Source: Flavimobilis soli
Lineage (GTDB): Bacteria > Actinomycetota > Actinomycetes > Actinomycetales > Cellulomonadaceae
Direction: 5' to 3'
Assembly (NCBI RefSeq): GCF_002564025.1
Contig: NZ_PDJH01000001.1
Coordinates: 1,612,001-1,676,000 of the forward strand
Length of the DNA stretch: 64,000 nucleotides
Part shown: positions 17,589 to 25,333 of the stretch, piece by piece
How positions within the stretch are numbered: the stretch's first letter is position 1
How the letters are laid out: each line of letters opens with the position of its first letter
Notes under the pieces: generated by a model
Seen by the model: the letters and a program-made list of their open reading frames with translations, nothing else
Told to the model about the DNA's origin: nothing
The model's database searches: none
Made by a program: the position numbers and the translations under genes

Positions 17589-18257
17589 ATGAGCGCCCTC
17601 CGACGACTCCTCCCGCCCAAGCCCACGCCCAGGCGTGTCGCCGCTCTCGCCGGGGTGCTCGCCGTCGGCTCCCTGCCCCTCCTGCGCACGTGGTCGCTGC
17701 AGTGGGGCACGACCGAGTCCGAGCTGGACGCCGAGCTCCCGGGCGACGACCTGCTGCCCATCGCCGACCACCAGTCGACGCGTGCCGTGTCGATCCGCGC
17801 CGCCGCCGACCAGGTGTGGCCGTGGCTCGTGCAGCTCGGCAAGGGCCGCGGCGGGTTCTACAGCTACGACTTCCTCGAGAACCTCGCAGGCCTCGACATC
17901 CGCTCGACCGACCGCATCGAGCCGCACCTGCAGGATCTCGCCGTCGGCGACCCCATCGCCCTCGCGGAAGGCTTCGACCTCGAGGTCGCGATGCTCGAGC
18001 CCGGGCGCGCGCTCGTCCTGCGGTCGCCGCTCGGCTCGACCGGCCCCGCCGGGCCGCCCTTCCGTTTCACGTGGTCGTTCACGCTCCTGCCGGGCGCGGT
18101 CGGCACGCGGCTCGTCGTGCGCGAGCGCTACCAGTACCTCGCGCGGACGGCGGCGCTCGTCGTCGAGCCCGCGTCTCTCGTGTCGTTCCTCATGAGCCAG
18201 CAGATGCTCCGCGGCATCCGTGAGCGCGCCGAGTCCGCGGCGTTCCTCGCCGCCTGA
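17589..18257 (+). CDS. SRPBCC-like membrane-anchored protein
   Basis: 222 aa. A short N-terminal hydrophobic stretch (AALAGVLAVGSLPLL) is followed by a beta-rich domain that begins with STRAVSIRAAADQVWPWLVQL and GRGGFYSYDFLENLAGLDI. This is the signature of the SRPBCC (START-like) family found in actinobacterial 'polyketide cyclase/dehydrase' annotations. It likely binds a hydrophobic ligand, but no enzyme activity can be claimed. ATG 17589 was preferred over an in-frame GTG at 17574; the spacing to GGGTAGG is short in both cases, so the start is uncertain. A 47-nt palindrome lies 29 nt beyond the stop. Confidence 0.7.
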   Translation: MSALRRLLPPKPTPRRVAALAGVLAVGSLPLLRTWSLQWGTTESELDAELPGDDLLPIADHQSTRAVSIRAAADQVWPWLVQLGKGRGGFYSYDFLENLAGLDIRSTDRIEPHLQDLAVGDPIALAEGFDLEVAMLEPGRALVLRSPLGSTGPAGPPFRFTWSFTLLPGAVGTRLVVRERYQYLARTAALVVEPASLVSFLMSQQMLRGIRERAESAAFLAA

Positions 18258-18286
18258 CGCTGTCGGGGCGAGCCCCCGCCACAAGC

Positions 18287-18333
18287 ACCGATCGCCCGCA
18301 TCCACACATCACGTGTGCATGCGGGCGGTCGGT
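18287..18333. repeat. 47-nt palindromic element, copy 1 (likely bidirectional terminator)
   Basis: The imperfect palindrome starts ACCGATCGCCCGCAT and ends ATGCGGGCGGTCGGT. Inner arms CACAC and GTGTG flank a loop containing TCA. It lies between two convergent genes (stops at 18257 and 18349), where it can end transcription from both sides. The same 47-nt element recurs at 20189 and 21717. Confidence 0.8.
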
Positions 18334-18348
18334 GGCTCCGGGCGACGG

Positions 18349-19311
18349 TCAGACGGCCGCAGCCGCCTCGGATGTACGCGCCTCGCCAGCGGTCGCGGGA
18401 CGCTCGGCGGCGAGCTGCTGGTAGGACGCCTGCTCGACGAAGAGCTCGTCGCGCAGCGGGTTGCGCTTCTTCGTGACGATCACGCGCACCTGGTAGACGA
18501 CGACGGCGATGTTCGCGAGGAGCGACAGGAGGCTCACGAGGAACAGCGCAGTGGTGTTGTGCGACGCATCCACGGCGAACTTGGAGTCGCTCACGAACGA
18601 CGGGACCGCCATGGTGAACATCATCCAGAACGCGAGGGTGTGCGCGCGGTGCTGCAGCCAAGCGCCCTTGCGCAGGAAGAACGCCGGGATGGTGCACGAG
18701 ATGAGCAGCGCGGCGCCCGCGTAGAACGCGTGGTCGCCCACGCAGTTGTACACGTACGCGAAGTTCCACAGGTCGTACGCGATGACCCAGAACCACATCA
18801 TGTCGGGCCACACCATGTCCTGGAAGCGGTCCCGCGTGATGAAGATCCCGGCCCAGCCGCAGATCGTCACGAGGTTCAGGATGCCGGCGATGCCGTTCAT
18901 GACGTTCCACGAGCCGCCGACCATGAACACGCCGTCAACCATGCCGTGCATGCCGGAGACCTGGAAGTCGCGGATGACGGCCTCGGCGATGTTGAGCGCG
19001 AGGATCGCGGGCGGGAACCACAGCGCGTACTTCATCGCGGCGATGCGCGGGTTGTAGCGAATGAGCATGAACCCGATGCACCCGGCGAGCGCCGAGTACA
19101 CCTTGACCCAGTGGAACCACGTGCCGGTCGAAGAACCTGCGCTGGCCGTGTGGGGCCAGACGAAGATCGTCAGGATGATCGGCAGCACGATGAAGAGCGC
19201 GATCGCGGCCTTCTTGGACCAGCGGACGAGCTCGTTGAGGCCGATGAGCGCCCCGAGCACGACGAACCACATGAGGGCCGAGTACCAGGGGATCGAGTCG
19301 AAGAGGAACAC
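18349..19311 (-). CDS. DUF5692-type polytopic membrane protein
   Basis: 320 aa with about nine hydrophobic segments spread evenly (for example AALMWFVVLGALIGLNELV-like and MMWFWVIAYDLWNFAYVYN). It has many Trp, Met and Asn residues in the membrane and a charged, Ala-rich C-terminal tail. It matches the DUF5692 family as I recall it; function is unknown. GTG 19311 has AAGGAG with 6-nt spacing and is the best start; ATG 19317 abuts that site too closely, and a GTG at 19344 lacks one. The TetR gene lies upstream on the same strand and probably controls it. Codon use matches the neighbours. Confidence 0.75.
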   Translation of the reverse strand: MFLFDSIPWYSALMWFVVLGALIGLNELVRWSKKAAIALFIVLPIILTIFVWPHTASAGSSTGTWFHWVKVYSALAGCIGFMLIRYNPRIAAMKYALWFPPAILALNIAEAVIRDFQVSGMHGMVDGVFMVGGSWNVMNGIAGILNLVTICGWAGIFITRDRFQDMVWPDMMWFWVIAYDLWNFAYVYNCVGDHAFYAGAALLISCTIPAFFLRKGAWLQHRAHTLAFWMMFTMAVPSFVSDSKFAVDASHNTTALFLVSLLSLLANIAVVVYQVRVIVTKKRNPLRDELFVEQASYQQLAAERPATAGEARTSEAAAAV

Positions 19312-19429
19312 CGTCATCTCCTTGGACGAAGGTTGCGGCGACACGGGTCGCCGCGGTGGCGCGCCACCCCTCGCGCGTGACGGCTCCCGGCGCGTGGAGG
19401 GAGCCTGCGCTCAGATCTCAGCTCGCGGC

Positions 19430-20017
19430 TCAGCCCTCCTCGCCCATGTGCAGGGCCTGGCGGACGATCGCGACGAGGACGGCGTCGTCGGTGTCGGGGT
19501 TGTTCCGCACGAGGCCGACGAGGCCGTAGATGAGCACGTAGAAGGTCTCGGGGACGTGCTCGATGCGGATGCGGTGCCGTGCGGCGTACGCCTCGATCGT
19601 CGTGACCTTGAGGCACGCGACGATCGCGCGGACGGCGTGGTCGAGAAAGCGGTTGTAGAGGCGCGCGTTCTCGACGCGCTGCAGGTCGTCGCGCAGCGGG
19701 TCCTCGGAGTGGAGGTGCTTGCGGAACAGGGCGATGCAGTCGACGAGGGCCTTGTCGATGTTGCCGACCTCGCGGGCGGCGTCCCACTGGCGGACGGCCT
19801 CGGCGAACTCGTCGGCGTAGCTCTCGAAGACGGCGTCGACGAGCGCGTCCTTGTCCGGGAAGTAGTAGTAGACGAGGCCGCGGGCGATGCCGGCACGCTC
19901 GGCGACGTCCTTGATGGACGTGCGACCGATGCCTTTCTCGGAGAAGAGCGCGCGCGCGGCGGCGATGATCTCCTCGGCGCGCACCTCGGGATCGATGCGC
20001 TGCTTGCGTCCAGCCAT
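19430..20017 (-). CDS. TetR-family transcriptional regulator
   Basis: 195 aa. The N-terminal helix-turn-helix (about 17-60) reads IIAAARALFSEKGIGRTSIK, then DVAERAGIARGLVYYYFPDK, a canonical TetR pattern. The C-terminal ligand and dimer domain is helical and without recognisable specificity. ATG 20017 with AGGAGG upstream decides the start. A 25-bp palindrome covers its promoter, so it is probably autoregulated. It likely also regulates the DUF5692 gene ~120 nt downstream on the same strand. Confidence 0.9.
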   Translation of the reverse strand: MAGRKQRIDPEVRAEEIIAAARALFSEKGIGRTSIKDVAERAGIARGLVYYYFPDKDALVDAVFESYADEFAEAVRQWDAAREVGNIDKALVDCIALFRKHLHSEDPLRDDLQRVENARLYNRFLDHAVRAIVACLKVTTIEAYAARHRIRIEHVPETFYVLIYGLVGLVRNNPDTDDAVLVAIVRQALHMGEEG

Positions 20018-20045
20018 GGGGGCCTCCTGACCTGTCTTCACGGCG

Positions 20046-20080
20046 ACCGTACGACCGCTATTGACACAGCGTCAATAGCG
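20046..20080 (-). promoter_or_regulatory. tetR promoter with overlapping TetR-type operator
   Basis: On the minus strand, TTGACG (plus positions 20070-20075) and TACGGT (20046-20051) form -35 and -10 boxes with an 18-bp spacer. A perfect palindrome CGCTATTGAC-N5-GTCAATAGCG (20056-20080) covers the -35 box and most of the spacer. This fits steric repression by the TetR protein. No other AT-rich palindrome of this type was seen nearby. Confidence 0.7.
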
Positions 20081-20188
20081 GGGAGACAAGTCAGGACGAA
20101 GGTCCCACCGCAGGTCAGAAGGTCGCGCGGCGCCCTCCTCGGACCTCGCGCCGCGCCCGAACCCCTCCGACCCCCGCCCCCTCCACGC

Positions 20189-20235
20189 ACCGATCGCCCA
20201 GATCCACACGTCAGGCGTGGATCCGGGCGATCGGT
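20189..20235. repeat. 47-nt palindromic element, copy 2
   Basis: Outer arms are ACCGATCGCCC and GGGCGATCGGT; inner segments are ATCCACAC and GCGTGGAT, with TCA near the centre. It lies 42 nt beyond the stop of the aztD-like gene (minus strand) and before the tetR promoter, so it may act as the aztD terminator and insulate tetR. Spacing and length are identical to copies 1 and 3. Confidence 0.8.
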
Positions 20236-20276
20236 CAGGAGGGGGTTGGCGCCGAGGGGCGGCGGATCAGGGGCGG

Positions 20277-21614
20277 TCAGTCGTGGTCGTGGCCCTCGTG
20301 CCCGGCGTCGTCGCGCCCGCCGTCAGCGTGGTCCTCGTCGTGCGCCTCCGGCGCCTCGCCGGTGACGCCGACGATCTCGTCGGGCACGACGTCGAGCGTC
20401 GCCTCGCGCCACACCTTGCCGGTCTCGACGTCGACCGCGAGGATCCGTCGCGTAGCCGGGTCGGTCACGTACACGGAGCCGTCGAGCGCACGGATCGCGG
20501 GTCGCGGCTGCTGCCACTCGAGAGGCTCCTCCCAGGCGTCGATCACCGCGACGGACGTCGTCACCTGGGCCTTCTCCGGGTCGATCACGTGGATCGCGCC
20601 GTCGGTCCCGAGGACGAGCGCGGCGCCGTCGTCGGCGCGCTCGAGCGAGCGGAAGGTGTAGCTCGCGGGCAGGTCGACGAGCGTGAGCGTCGCGTCCTGC
20701 GTGTCGATGAGCGAGACGCGGGTCGGACGCTCGAGCTCCGCGTCGGGGTCGCTCTTGTAGTCGCCGAGCACGACCGTCGAGGCGTGCGACCCGGCCTGGT
20801 TGCCGATCCGGCCGTACGCGTCCGGGCTGTCGATCTTCGCGATCTCCCCGTCGCGCACGAGCACGGCACCATCCTCGCAGCCGATCAGCACGGCGTCGCC
20901 CTGCGCGACCGCCTCGCCGTGGACTCCAGGGCAGGCGTCGGTCCGCGCGGCCTCCGCACCGGCGGCGTCGAGGAGGCGGACGCTCGTGCGCTCCTCGGCG
21001 GTCCCGTCGGAGACGACGAGGCTGCCGTCTCCGAGCTCGACCGCGACTCCGTGGTGGGCGGTCGGCGTCGCGAGCCGGCGTGCACCCTCGGCGCCGTCGG
21101 GACCTGCCGCGACGTCGGAGGAGTCGACGACGACGATCGCGCCCGTGCCGTCGTCGAACAGTGCGGTGCGCCCGTCGTGCACGACGACGTGGCCGGGCTT
21201 CTGCGCGGGGTAGACGGCGCCCGTGAGGTGCGGGGCGGAGGTGAAGTGGTGCGCGTGGTCGCCGTGGGCCTCGCTCCACGTGCCGAGGTCGAGGACCTCG
21301 AAGCCGCGTGACGTCGAGACGAGCGCGTGGCGGCCGTCGCCTGCGGCGTTGAGGCGCACGTATCCGTCGACGGGGATGTCGGCGAGGACCTCGAGGGTCG
21401 ACGCGTCGAGGACCTGGACGCCGCCGTCGTACGTGACGGCGATGCGCGGCTTGGCCGCGGCCTGCTCGGTCGCTGGCTCGGTGACGGTCGCGGGCGTCGT
21501 GGAGGTGGTCGCGGCGGGGGTGCCGGGGTCGCTCGCGCACGCGCCCAGGAGGGCGAGCGGGACGGCGATGCCGAGCGCGAGGCGCGCCCAGGGTGTGCGG
21601 TTGGTACGTGTCAT
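20277..21614 (-). CDS. aztD: Zinc metallochaperone AztD-like lipoprotein
   Basis: 445 aa. A lipoprotein signal with lipobox LLGAC (C26) is followed by a Thr/Pro-rich linker and a beta-propeller (about 55-415) that reads as AztD: HGDHAHHFTSAPHLTGAVYP, HGVAVELGDG, CPGVHGEAVAQGD and GSHASTVVLGDY place His and Cys at propeller-blade positions. The C-terminal tail is His/Asp-rich (GHEGHDHD). AztD hands zinc to the substrate-binding protein AztC of an ABC importer; no aztABC genes are in this window. The Zur-like box and promoter upstream predict induction by zinc starvation. ATG 21614 leads directly into the signal peptide. Confidence 0.85.
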   Translation of the reverse strand: MTRTNRTPWARLALGIAVPLALLGACASDPGTPAATTSTTPATVTEPATEQAAAKPRIAVTYDGGVQVLDASTLEVLADIPVDGYVRLNAAGDGRHALVSTSRGFEVLDLGTWSEAHGDHAHHFTSAPHLTGAVYPAQKPGHVVVHDGRTALFDDGTGAIVVVDSSDVAAGPDGAEGARRLATPTAHHGVAVELGDGSLVVSDGTAEERTSVRLLDAAGAEAARTDACPGVHGEAVAQGDAVLIGCEDGAVLVRDGEIAKIDSPDAYGRIGNQAGSHASTVVLGDYKSDPDAELERPTRVSLIDTQDATLTLVDLPASYTFRSLERADDGAALVLGTDGAIHVIDPEKAQVTTSVAVIDAWEEPLEWQQPRPAIRALDGSVYVTDPATRRILAVDVETGKVWREATLDVVPDEIVGVTGEAPEAHDEDHADGGRDDAGHEGHDHD

Positions 21615-21669
21615 GGCTGGTGGGGCGCGTGGGCGCCCACTCCTCTCGGTCGGGGGATGTCCGCTCCGC

Positions 21670-21699
21670 ACACTAGATAATGAGAACCATTATCGTCAA
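21670..21699 (-). promoter_or_regulatory. aztD promoter with Zur/Fur-like box in the spacer
   Basis: The 19-bp box GATAATGAGAACCATTATC (21676-21694) is a 7-5-7 inverted repeat of the Fur-superfamily type. On the minus strand a -35 TTGACG (21694-21699) and a -10 TAGTGT (21670-21675) are separated by exactly 18 bp, which the box fills. Because the regulated gene encodes a zinc chaperone, Zur is the likelier repressor than Fur. Confidence 0.8.
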
Positions 21700-21716
21700 C
21701 GGCGCGGGCCGAGACC

Positions 21717-21763
21717 GCCGATCGCCCGGAAGCACACCTCACATGTGCATCCGGGCGATCGGT
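21717..21763. repeat. 47-nt palindromic element, copy 3
   Basis: Outer arms are GCCGATCGCCCGG and CCGGGCGATCGGT; inner arms are GCACAC and ATGTGC around CTCA. It lies 48 nt beyond the stop of the MFS gene (minus strand) and immediately upstream of the aztD promoter. It is therefore placed as a terminator that insulates the Zur-controlled promoter from the MFS transcript. Confidence 0.8.
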
Positions 21764-21811
21764 CGAGGACGTGAAGGAGGAACAGGGGCCCGACTACGGA
21801 GCAGCCGCGCG

Positions 21812-23131
21812 TCAGGGCGTGGGATGGTCCGCGTCGTAGGCGAGGAAGCCCCGCTGCCAGCGCACGAGCAGCCACAGCACGACGATGCAGCTCAGCCCGC
21901 CGACGAGCGCCGCCATGCCCTCGCCCCACCAGTGCGCCTGCGTGCCGAGCCACATGTCACCCGCACGCGGACCACCCGCGACCACGACGATGAACACCCC
22001 CTGGAGACGCCCGCGCATATCGTCCGGCGCCGCCGTCTGCAGGATCGACTGACGGAAGATCGCCGACACGTTGTCCGCTGCCCCGCACACCGCGAGCGCG
22101 ACGAGCGCCACGACGAGCGCCGGCACGAGGACGTGCGACGGTGTCGTGCGGCCCGCCGCGATGAGCACGGCGCCGAACGCCGCGACACCCAAACCCCAGA
22201 CGGTGATCGACCAGACGATCATGGCGCCCTGGCGCCGGATACCCGTCAGGCCGCCCGAGAGCAGCCCAGCCACAACCCCGCCGACGGCGATCGCCGCCGT
22301 GAGCAGGCCCGTCGTGCTCTCGCCGCCACCCAGGACGACGACGCCGATCGCCGGGAACAGCACGCGCGGCATCGCGAGCACCATCGCGGCCAGATCGACG
22401 AGGAACGTCATGCGCACGTTCGGCTGGGTCGAGAGGTACCGCAGCCCCTCGACGACCGCGCCGAGGCCCGGACGCCGCGTCGGCGCCGTCGAGACGACGG
22501 GGGCGTCGCCGTCGTGCGCGTAGAGGACCGTGCCGGGCGGCAGCGCCGGGAGCCGCAGCATCGCCCAGAGCGCCGCGAGGAACATCACGGCGTCGATCGT
22601 GTATGCGATCTCGTAGTCCCAGTGGGCGACGAGCATCGCACCCACGACGGGGCCGACCATGAGCGTCGTGTTGAAGACGAGCGTCTGCAGGGCGTTCGCG
22701 GCCGGGAGGCTGCGCGGCGGGACGAGCATCGGGATGATCGCGGTGCGGGCCGGGCTGTTGATGCCGTACGCCCCGTGCTGCACCGCGACGAGCGCGTACA
22801 GCACCCAGAGCTGGTCGACGTCGAGCCACGCCTGGAGCGCGAGCAGCGCGGTGACGACCCACAGGACGATCGCGGAGGACAGGGCGACCTTGCGGCGGTC
22901 GTGCACGTCGAGGACCGCGCCACCGTACAGCCCGGTGATGACGAGGGGCACGAGCGCGGCGATGCCGATGCCGCCGACGGCGAACGACGAGCCCGTGAGC
23001 GCGTACACCTCGAGGCCCACGGCGACGAGCGTGAGCTGCGTCCCGAGGCTCGACAGCCCGAGTCCCGCCCACAGGCGGCGGAAGTCAGGGGACTCCTGGA
23101 GCGGGGTCGTGTCGATGAGCAGGCGAGGCAC
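21812..23131 (-). CDS. MFS transporter (EntS-like exporter family)
   Basis: 439 aa with about 12 membrane segments. The N-terminus PDFRRLWAGLGLSSLGTQLT and GLYGGAVLDVHDRRKVAL (loop 2-3 motif G-x-x-x-D-R-R) are typical of the MFS_3/enterobactin-exporter-like group, as are NSPARTAIIPMLVP and the late loop NVSAIFRQSILQTAAPDDMR. The start is GTG 23131. It probably exports a small molecule; the substrate is unknown. It is divergent from the GntR operon, with a hairpin in the spacer. The 47-nt element lies after its stop. Confidence 0.85.
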   Translation of the reverse strand: MPRLLIDTTPLQESPDFRRLWAGLGLSSLGTQLTLVAVGLEVYALTGSSFAVGGIGIAALVPLVITGLYGGAVLDVHDRRKVALSSAIVLWVVTALLALQAWLDVDQLWVLYALVAVQHGAYGINSPARTAIIPMLVPPRSLPAANALQTLVFNTTLMVGPVVGAMLVAHWDYEIAYTIDAVMFLAALWAMLRLPALPPGTVLYAHDGDAPVVSTAPTRRPGLGAVVEGLRYLSTQPNVRMTFLVDLAAMVLAMPRVLFPAIGVVVLGGGESTTGLLTAAIAVGGVVAGLLSGGLTGIRRQGAMIVWSITVWGLGVAAFGAVLIAAGRTTPSHVLVPALVVALVALAVCGAADNVSAIFRQSILQTAAPDDMRGRLQGVFIVVVAGGPRAGDMWLGTQAHWWGEGMAALVGGLSCIVVLWLLVRWQRGFLAYDADHPTP

Positions 23132-23166
23132 CCCGCGAGCCTACGTCGCAGGGCCGCGCCTCTGGA

Positions 23167-23204
23167 TCGGTGCCCGTGCCTCCCCCCGGAGACACGGGCA
23201 CCGA
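23167..23204. other. Inverted repeat in the MFS/GntR divergent spacer
   Basis: A perfect 12-bp inverted repeat (TCGGTGCCCGTG at 23167-23178 and its complement at 23193-23204) is separated by 14 nt. Terminators are not expected between divergent genes, so it may be an operator, a 5'-leader structure of the MFS transcript, or a degenerate relict repeat. Confidence 0.45.
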
Positions 23205-23291
23205 CACCAGAAGGACGCCCCGACGCGGCGTCAGATACATCCTGCCGAAAGGGCGCCCTGCCTCTTGCGCCCTTCCAGGTTCCGTGGTTCA

Positions 23292-23307
23292 TTAGTCATG
23301 TAACTAA
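23292..23307 (+). promoter_or_regulatory. Probable GntR operator
   Basis: TTAGT-N6-ACTAA is a small AT-rich inverted repeat 20 nt upstream of the GntR GTG, in the region expected for the promoter (a TTGCGC at 23265-23270 could be the -35). YtrA-type GntR proteins bind such repeats at their own promoters. Weak on sequence alone. Confidence 0.4.
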
Positions 23308-23327
23308 CCAACGAAGCGAGGTGGCCG

Positions 23328-23699
23328 GTGTTCGACGGACGCGAACCCATCTACGTGCAGATCGCCGAGTCGATCCGCAGCGAGATCCTGTCCGGGGCCC
23401 TGAACGAAGGCGACCAGGTCATGTCCACGACCCAGTACGCGACGACCTACCGCATCAACCCCGCCACCGCCGCCAAGGCCTTCGCCCAGCTCGTCGACGA
23501 AGGCGTCCTGCACAAGCAGCGCGGCGTCGGCATGTTCGTCAGCGACGGCGCCCGCGCACTGCTCCGCGAACGCCGCCGCGAGGCGTTCTTCACCGAGAAG
23601 CTCGACCCCGTCCTCCGTGAGGCCGCCCTCCTCGGCATCACCACCGCAGACCTCACCGCCTACCTCGACCAGCAGCCCCAGGAAGGAGACCGACAGTGA
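23328..23699 (+). CDS. GntR-family regulator, YtrA subfamily
   Basis: 123 aa. The N-terminal winged helix (about 1-75) reads PIYVQIAESIRSEILSGALN then EGDQVMSTTQYATTYRINPA and TAAKAFAQLVDEGVLHKQRG, a clear GntR DNA-binding domain. The short C-terminus without a ligand domain is diagnostic of the YtrA type, which controls adjacent ABC exporters, often in response to cell-wall-active agents. The GTG start has GAGGTGG upstream. The stop overlaps the GTG of the ATPase gene, making this the first gene of a five-gene operon. Confidence 0.92.
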   Translation: MFDGREPIYVQIAESIRSEILSGALNEGDQVMSTTQYATTYRINPATAAKAFAQLVDEGVLHKQRGVGMFVSDGARALLRERRREAFFTEKLDPVLREAALLGITTADLTAYLDQQPQEGDRQ

Positions 23700-24589
23700 C
23701 CGGCTACAGCGTCAGCACCTCCGGCCTCGGCGTCTCGTACGGCCGCACCGCAGCCCTCACCGACGTCACGATCGACCTCGCCCCCGACCGCATCCACGGG
23801 CTGCTCGGCCGCAACGGCGCCGGCAAGTCCACGCTCCTGTCCACGATCGCCTCCCTGCGCGCGCCGTCCGCCGGCACCGTCGCCGTCGACGGCGGCGACC
23901 CGTTCGAGGACGAGCGCCGCATGGAGCACACCTGCCTCGTCCGCGAGTGCGGGGACGTCATCGGCGACGAGTCGCTCAAGGTCAACCTCGACTGGTTCGC
24001 ACTCGCACGGCCGAGCTTCGACCGCATGTACGCCGAGAGCCTCCTCGACCGGTTCGGCCTCGACCCGCGCAAGAAGCCCCAGGCGCTCTCCCGCGGACAG
24101 GCGTCGGCGTTCGGCGTCGTCGTCGGGCTCGCCTCTCGGTCGCCGCTGACCATGTTCGACGAGGTTCACCTCGGCATGGACGCCCCCTCGCGCAACACGT
24201 TCTACGAGGCGCTCCTCGCCGACTTCGCCGAGCACCCGCGCACGATCGTCGTCTCCAGCCACCTCATCAGCGAGATCGAGACCATGCTCGAGACCGTCAC
24301 GATCATCGACCAGGGCCGCCTGCTCCTCAGCGAGGAGGCCGACGACCTGCGCGCCCGCGGGGTGACGCTCACCGGGCCGGCCGACGCCGTCGACCGGCTC
24401 ACGGCCGGGCAGACCGTCATCGGCTCGCGCGACCTCGGCCCCACCCGCCAGGCGACGCTCTTCGGGGACCTCGACACCGCGGTCCTCGACCGCGCCGCCG
24501 ACCACGGCGTCACCGCCGGCCCCGTCCCCCTGCAGGACCTGTTCATCCACCTCACCGAGCGCACGTCCCGGACGGAGGCCCACGCATGA
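23696..24589 (+). CDS. ABC transporter ATP-binding protein
   Basis: 297 aa ATPase. Walker A GRNGAGKST is near residue 38. The signature is the unusual LSRGQ (ALSRGQASAFGVVVGLA) in place of LSGGQ, and Walker B is LTMFDEV with HLGMD following. The switch His is in VSSHLISEIE. This departure is typical of YtrB-like ATPases. The gene lies between its regulator (4-nt overlap) and its permease (ATGA overlap). The transported substrate is unknown; antibiotic or peptide export is an inference from the family. Confidence 0.88.
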   Translation: MTGYSVSTSGLGVSYGRTAALTDVTIDLAPDRIHGLLGRNGAGKSTLLSTIASLRAPSAGTVAVDGGDPFEDERRMEHTCLVRECGDVIGDESLKVNLDWFALARPSFDRMYAESLLDRFGLDPRKKPQALSRGQASAFGVVVGLASRSPLTMFDEVHLGMDAPSRNTFYEALLADFAEHPRTIVVSSHLISEIETMLETVTIIDQGRLLLSEEADDLRARGVTLTGPADAVDRLTAGQTVIGSRDLGPTRQATLFGDLDTAVLDRAADHGVTAGPVPLQDLFIHLTERTSRTEAHA

Positions 24590-25332
24590 CCACCACGACA
24601 CGCACCGCGCACCCGACCCGCCGCGCACCGCAGTGGCAGCGATCGGCCGTCTGGCAGCTCAGCGTCTACGCCTACCTCATGGCATGGGCGTGGGCGATCG
24701 CTGTCGTCGTCGTCGCGGTGATCCTCGCGATCGTGAGCCGCTCCGTGAACGTCGAGCTGTCCGGGGTCGCGTTCTCCCACCACGCCTTCCTGTGGTTCCC
24801 CTTCAGCATCGCGATCATGGTCACGACGTCGCTCCTCACGACGCACGTCGCCGCCGGTATGACCCGCGCCTCCTTCATCAAGGGCGCCATCATCGCGGCC
24901 GTCGCGACCGGGATCGGCAACGCCGTCGTTGCGACCCTGCTGCTCGTCGCTGAGCGCGCGGTCTACGACCGCCTCGGGTGGGTCCACGGCAGCGACGACG
25001 CGGGACGCGCCGTCCTGCAGGACGGCGCGCTCGCCTACGCAGCAGGCCTCGCCCTCCTGTTCAGCGCCGGCATGCTCAGCGGCCTGCTCGTCGGCATCTG
25101 CTTCTACCGGTTCGGGGGCCTCGGTGGCATCCTCGCCCTCCCGCTCGCGCTCAGCCCGATCCTCCTGACGGGGTGGGTCGGCATGCCGAACGAGGCCCAG
25201 TGGACGGCGTGGGGCAGCGCTCCCGGGAGCGTGCCGAGCCACCCGCTCCTCGGGGTTCTCGTCCTCGCGGCTGCCGCGACCGCGTACCACCTGCTCGTCC
25301 GCCGCGCCCCCATCGCCAAGAAGGAGGGCTGA
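24586..25332 (+). CDS. ABC transporter permease, partner of the preceding ATPase
   Basis: 248 aa with about six hydrophobic segments (near 30-55, 65-85, 100-125, 150-170, 180-200 and 215-235). No domain was recognised beyond an ABC-2-like permease. The ATG overlaps the ATPase stop by 4 nt, which sets the pairing. The next ATPase gene starts 1 nt after its stop. The N-terminus is Thr/Arg-rich and cytoplasmic. Confidence 0.75.
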   Translation: MTTTTRTAHPTRRAPQWQRSAVWQLSVYAYLMAWAWAIAVVVVAVILAIVSRSVNVELSGVAFSHHAFLWFPFSIAIMVTTSLLTTHVAAGMTRASFIKGAIIAAVATGIGNAVVATLLLVAERAVYDRLGWVHGSDDAGRAVLQDGALAYAAGLALLFSAGMLSGLLVGICFYRFGGLGGILALPLALSPILLTGWVGMPNEAQWTAWGSAPGSVPSHPLLGVLVLAAAATAYHLLVRRAPIAKKEG

Positions 25333-25333
25333 C

